From: Alphaproteobacteria bacterium
GTDB taxonomy: Bacteria; Pseudomonadota; Alphaproteobacteria; Reyranellales; Reyranellaceae
Assembly (NCBI GenBank): GCA_005884705.1
Contig: VBAF01000235.1
Coordinates: 499 to 8,452 of the forward strand
Length of the DNA stretch: 7,954 bases
Reading direction: 5' to 3'
How positions within the stretch are numbered: position 1 is the first letter of the stretch; each line of letters begins with the position of its first letter. A model generated the notes under the pieces. The model had not been told where the DNA came from, did no database searches, and worked only from the letters and a program-made list of their open reading frames with translations. Positions 6,084 through 7,954 of this stretch are shown one piece after another. Both the position numbers and the translations under genes were made by a program.

Positions 6084-6180
6084 GGCGGTTTCCGGCAGAG
6101 GTGGATTTGCCCTTTCCTCCCCATCAAAATGGGGAGGAAAGCTGCAGCAGCCGATTCCGCCTCTACCGGAAAGGCTCTAG
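6080..6180. repeat. Imperfect palindromic intergenic element with inner perfect hairpin
   Basis: The outer arms are 6080-6105 and 6155-6180. The left arm starts CTAGGGCGGTTTCCGG, and the reverse complement of the right arm starts CTAGAGCCTTTCCGG. They align with one extra base and four substitutions over about 25 positions. Between them, 6112-6124 and 6129-6141 form a perfect 13-bp inverted repeat with the loop CAAA. The unit therefore has a nested two-stem layout. It covers the whole convergent junction and contains the stop codons of both the SDR (6081-6083) and the NRPS (6165-6163). It is probably a dispersed extragenic palindrome or small MITE-like element that may also work as a two-way terminator. 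Only one copy is visible here, so its repetitive nature is inference. Confidence 0.6.
6112..6141. terminator. Possible bidirectional terminator hairpin
   Basis: A perfect 13-bp stem (CTTTCCTCCCCAT / ATGGGGAGGAAAG) with a 4-nt loop lies between two convergent genes, about 28 bp after the SDR stop and 21 bp after the NRPS stop. There is no run of T after the stem on either strand, so it is not a textbook Rho-independent terminator, although the stem itself ends in A/T pairs. It could instead protect the 3' ends of the messages. Confidence 0.4.
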
Positions 6181-7954
6181 GCACATCGACAACCGGTCGG
6201 CCAGCGACCGGACGTGCGGCGGATCCATGATGGTCGTGTGGTCGCCGTCGATCCGGAAGACGTCGACCGCAGCGGCGGCCCGCCGCCAGATCGGCAACGG
6301 ATCGCAGGCGTCGAAGCGCGGTCCTTGAACGGCAAAGACGCTCAACCTGCCGTCATACCGGCCGGGCTTGAAGCGCCGGAATTCGCCGAGACCGATCTCG
6401 TACATCCGGCGATAGCGATCGGCGAGATCGGGCGGGATGTCGCGCAGCAGCGTGGGTACCTCGCCAGGACCGGCGCCGAACTTGGTCTTCAGCTTGCGCA
6501 GCTTCTCGCTCATGTAGCCGCGCCAGGCGCTGCGCGGCAGGACGGCGAGCTTGCGGATCACCCGTCTTGCCAGCGTCCCCTGGTAGGCAATCTTGGCGGC
6601 GAGCGGCAGATGGCGCTCGTGCAGGTCGCTCTCGAACAGCGCCAGAAATTCGACCGGCTCGCCCTGCCGGCGCAGCCGCACCGCCATGTCGTAGGCCACC
6701 AGCCCGCCGAAGGAGTAGCCGGCCAGCGCGTACGGCCCCTCGGGCTGCTCGGTGCGAATGGCCGCGAGATAGGCGTCGGCCATCTCGGCGATGGTCTCGT
6801 GCGGCCCAAACCGGGCATCCACACCGCGCGCCTGCAACGCCCAGATCGGCCTCCCGGTGCGCAGCAGGCGGGCCAAGGCGGCAAGCTGCAGCACGTTGCC
6901 GAGGATGCCATGCACGATGAAAAGCGGCCGACCCGTCCCCGGCCGCAGGCGGACCAGATGGGAGAATGCCGTCTGACCTTCCGTGCGCAGCAGGTTGGCG
7001 AGACCCCTGATCGTCGGCGCATTGAACAGCGCGGCCATGGTAATCTCTTGTCCCCACAGTGCCTTGATGCGTGCCAGCAGCAAGAAGGCAAGCAGCGAAT
7101 GGCCGCCGAGGTCGAAGAAATTGTCGTCGATGCCGGGCTGCGCGACGGCCAGCAGCTCCTGCCACAGCCCGACCAGCGCGCGTTCGATCGGGTCGCGCGG
7201 TGCGCCGCGGCTGGTCGGCGCGGCAGCCTCGATCCTGGGAAGTCGCGCCCGGTCGATCTTGCCGCTGGCGGTCATCGGCAGCGACGGCACGACCCTGTAG
7301 AGCGTCGGCACCATGTAGCCCGGCAGGCGGTTGCGCAGCGCGGCCTGCCAGGACGCGGCGTTGCCCGTGCCGCCCATTGCCTCGACGATGAACGCCGCGA
7401 GCGAGCTCTGGCCCGAGGCGTCGGGGGTCGTCACGACGGCCGCGGCGGCGACGCCCGGGCAGCCCGCCAGCGCCTCCTCGACCTCCTCGAGCCCGACCCG
7501 GAAGCCACGGATCTTCACCTGGTTGTCGGTGCGGCCGAGGAACTCGAGCGGCCCGTCCGTCCGCCTCTTCACCGCGTCGCCGGTGCGATAGAGACGCCCT
7601 TGGCCGAACGCCGGCAGCGAGACGAAGCGGCGCGCCGTCAGCTCAGGATCGCCGCGATAGCCGCGTGCCACGCCGGCGCCGCCGATCAGCAGCTCACCCG
7701 CAACGCCGGCCGGTGCCGGGTTGCCATCGCGATCGACCACGTGGACAGTCGTGTTGCCCAATGGCGTGCCGATCGGAATCTGGCTCTCCGCCTCCGTCAC
7801 GCGATGGCGCAACGACCAGATCGTGGTCTCGGTCGGACCGTACATGTTCCAGAGCTGGCTCACGCGCGGAAGCAGATCGGCCGCGAGGCGGCGCGGCAGC
7901 ACGTCGCCGCCGCACAGCGCCTTCAGGTGGGGATCTCCCGGCCAGCCGGCATAG
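6163..7954 (-). CDS. Non-ribosomal peptide synthetase, C-terminal A-PCP-TE part (partial, N-terminus beyond right edge)
   Basis: The frame is open to the window end, showing about 596 C-terminal residues of a terminating NRPS module. Adenylation domain (to about 7233): GGDVLPRRLA precedes the A5 motif MYGPTETTIW (near 7845-7816). Then come A6 GELLIGGAGVARGY, A7 LYRTGD, A8 GRTDNQVKIRGFRVGLEEVE, A9 LPGYMVPT and A10 with the active-site lysine (ASGKIDR). The peptidyl carrier domain has DNFFDLGGHSLLA; its phosphopantetheine serine codon is 7098-7096. The type I thioesterase (about 6930-6178) has the nucleophile elbow GYSFGG (Ser codon 6714-6712), a likely acid in LFESD (6627-6625) and the catalytic His in GDHTT (6240-6238). 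It should load one residue and release the product by hydrolysis or cyclisation. By alignment with GrsA, A-domain pocket positions 322, 330 and 331 appear to be Met, Ile and Trp; this is not enough to name the substrate. The last residues (EPFR) and the stop are encoded in the palindromic element. Confidence 0.93.
   Translation of the reverse strand, partial: YAGWPGDPHLKALCGGDVLPRRLAADLLPRVSQLWNMYGPTETTIWSLRHRVTEAESQIPIGTPLGNTTVHVVDRDGNPAPAGVAGELLIGGAGVARGYRGDPELTARRFVSLPAFGQGRLYRTGDAVKRRTDGPLEFLGRTDNQVKIRGFRVGLEEVEEALAGCPGVAAAAVVTTPDASGQSSLAAFIVEAMGGTGNAASWQAALRNRLPGYMVPTLYRVVPSLPMTASGKIDRARLPRIEAAAPTSRGAPRDPIERALVGLWQELLAVAQPGIDDNFFDLGGHSLLAFLLLARIKALWGQEITMAALFNAPTIRGLANLLRTEGQTAFSHLVRLRPGTGRPLFIVHGILGNVLQLAALARLLRTGRPIWALQARGVDARFGPHETIAEMADAYLAAIRTEQPEGPYALAGYSFGGLVAYDMAVRLRRQGEPVEFLALFESDLHERHLPLAAKIAYQGTLARRVIRKLAVLPRSAWRGYMSEKLRKLKTKFGAGPGEVPTLLRDIPPDLADRYRRMYEIGLGEFRRFKPGRYDGRLSVFAVQGPRFDACDPLPIWRRAAAAVDVFRIDGDHTTIMDPPHVRSLADRLSMCLEPFR

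Overview
The window looks like a stretch of a high-GC chromosome, most likely from an alphaproteobacterium (Rhodospirillales or Hyphomicrobiales-like). This is inferred from the strong GC bias at third codon positions, AGGAG-type ribosome sites, and the mix of an OFA-type MFS porter, 2-oxoglutarate oxygenases, a crotonase and a proline-rich TonB. No rRNA, tRNA, CRISPR array, transposase or integrase was seen. Eight protein genes fill nearly all of it. The first and last run off the window edges.

Left part (1-2693): a partial MFS transporter on the minus strand diverges from a two-gene plus-strand operon. That operon encodes an isopenicillin N synthase-like 2-oxoglutarate/Fe(II) oxygenase and a crotonase-fold (enoyl-CoA hydratase/isomerase family) enzyme. 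Together they look like a small uptake-and-catabolism unit for an organic acid or acyl-CoA, but the substrate cannot be read from the sequence. The 48 bp between the divergent genes hold two back-to-back Shine-Dalgarno sites and a very short leader ORF ahead of the MFS gene.

Middle (2704-4358): a TonB-type energy transducer with a proline-rich linker of nearly 190 residues (minus strand) diverges from a small plus-strand gene. That gene's product matches goose-type lysozyme (GH23) in its catalytic motifs. It has its own promoter, is visibly less GC-rich than its neighbours, and may have been acquired horizontally.

Right part (4363-7954): a TauD/TfdA-family dioxygenase (minus) diverges from a classical short-chain dehydrogenase/reductase (plus). 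The latter converges on the C-terminal end of a non-ribosomal peptide synthetase (minus; half an adenylation domain, a carrier protein and a type I thioesterase). The convergent junction is an imperfect palindromic element of about 100 bp with a perfect 13-bp inner hairpin. The stop codons of both flanking genes lie inside its arms.

No clearly new multi-gene system is visible. The points most worth a second look are the palindromic element that ends two genes, the bacterial g-type lysozyme, the crotonase lacking one of the two hydratase glutamates, and the leader arrangement at the MFS/oxygenase divergence.
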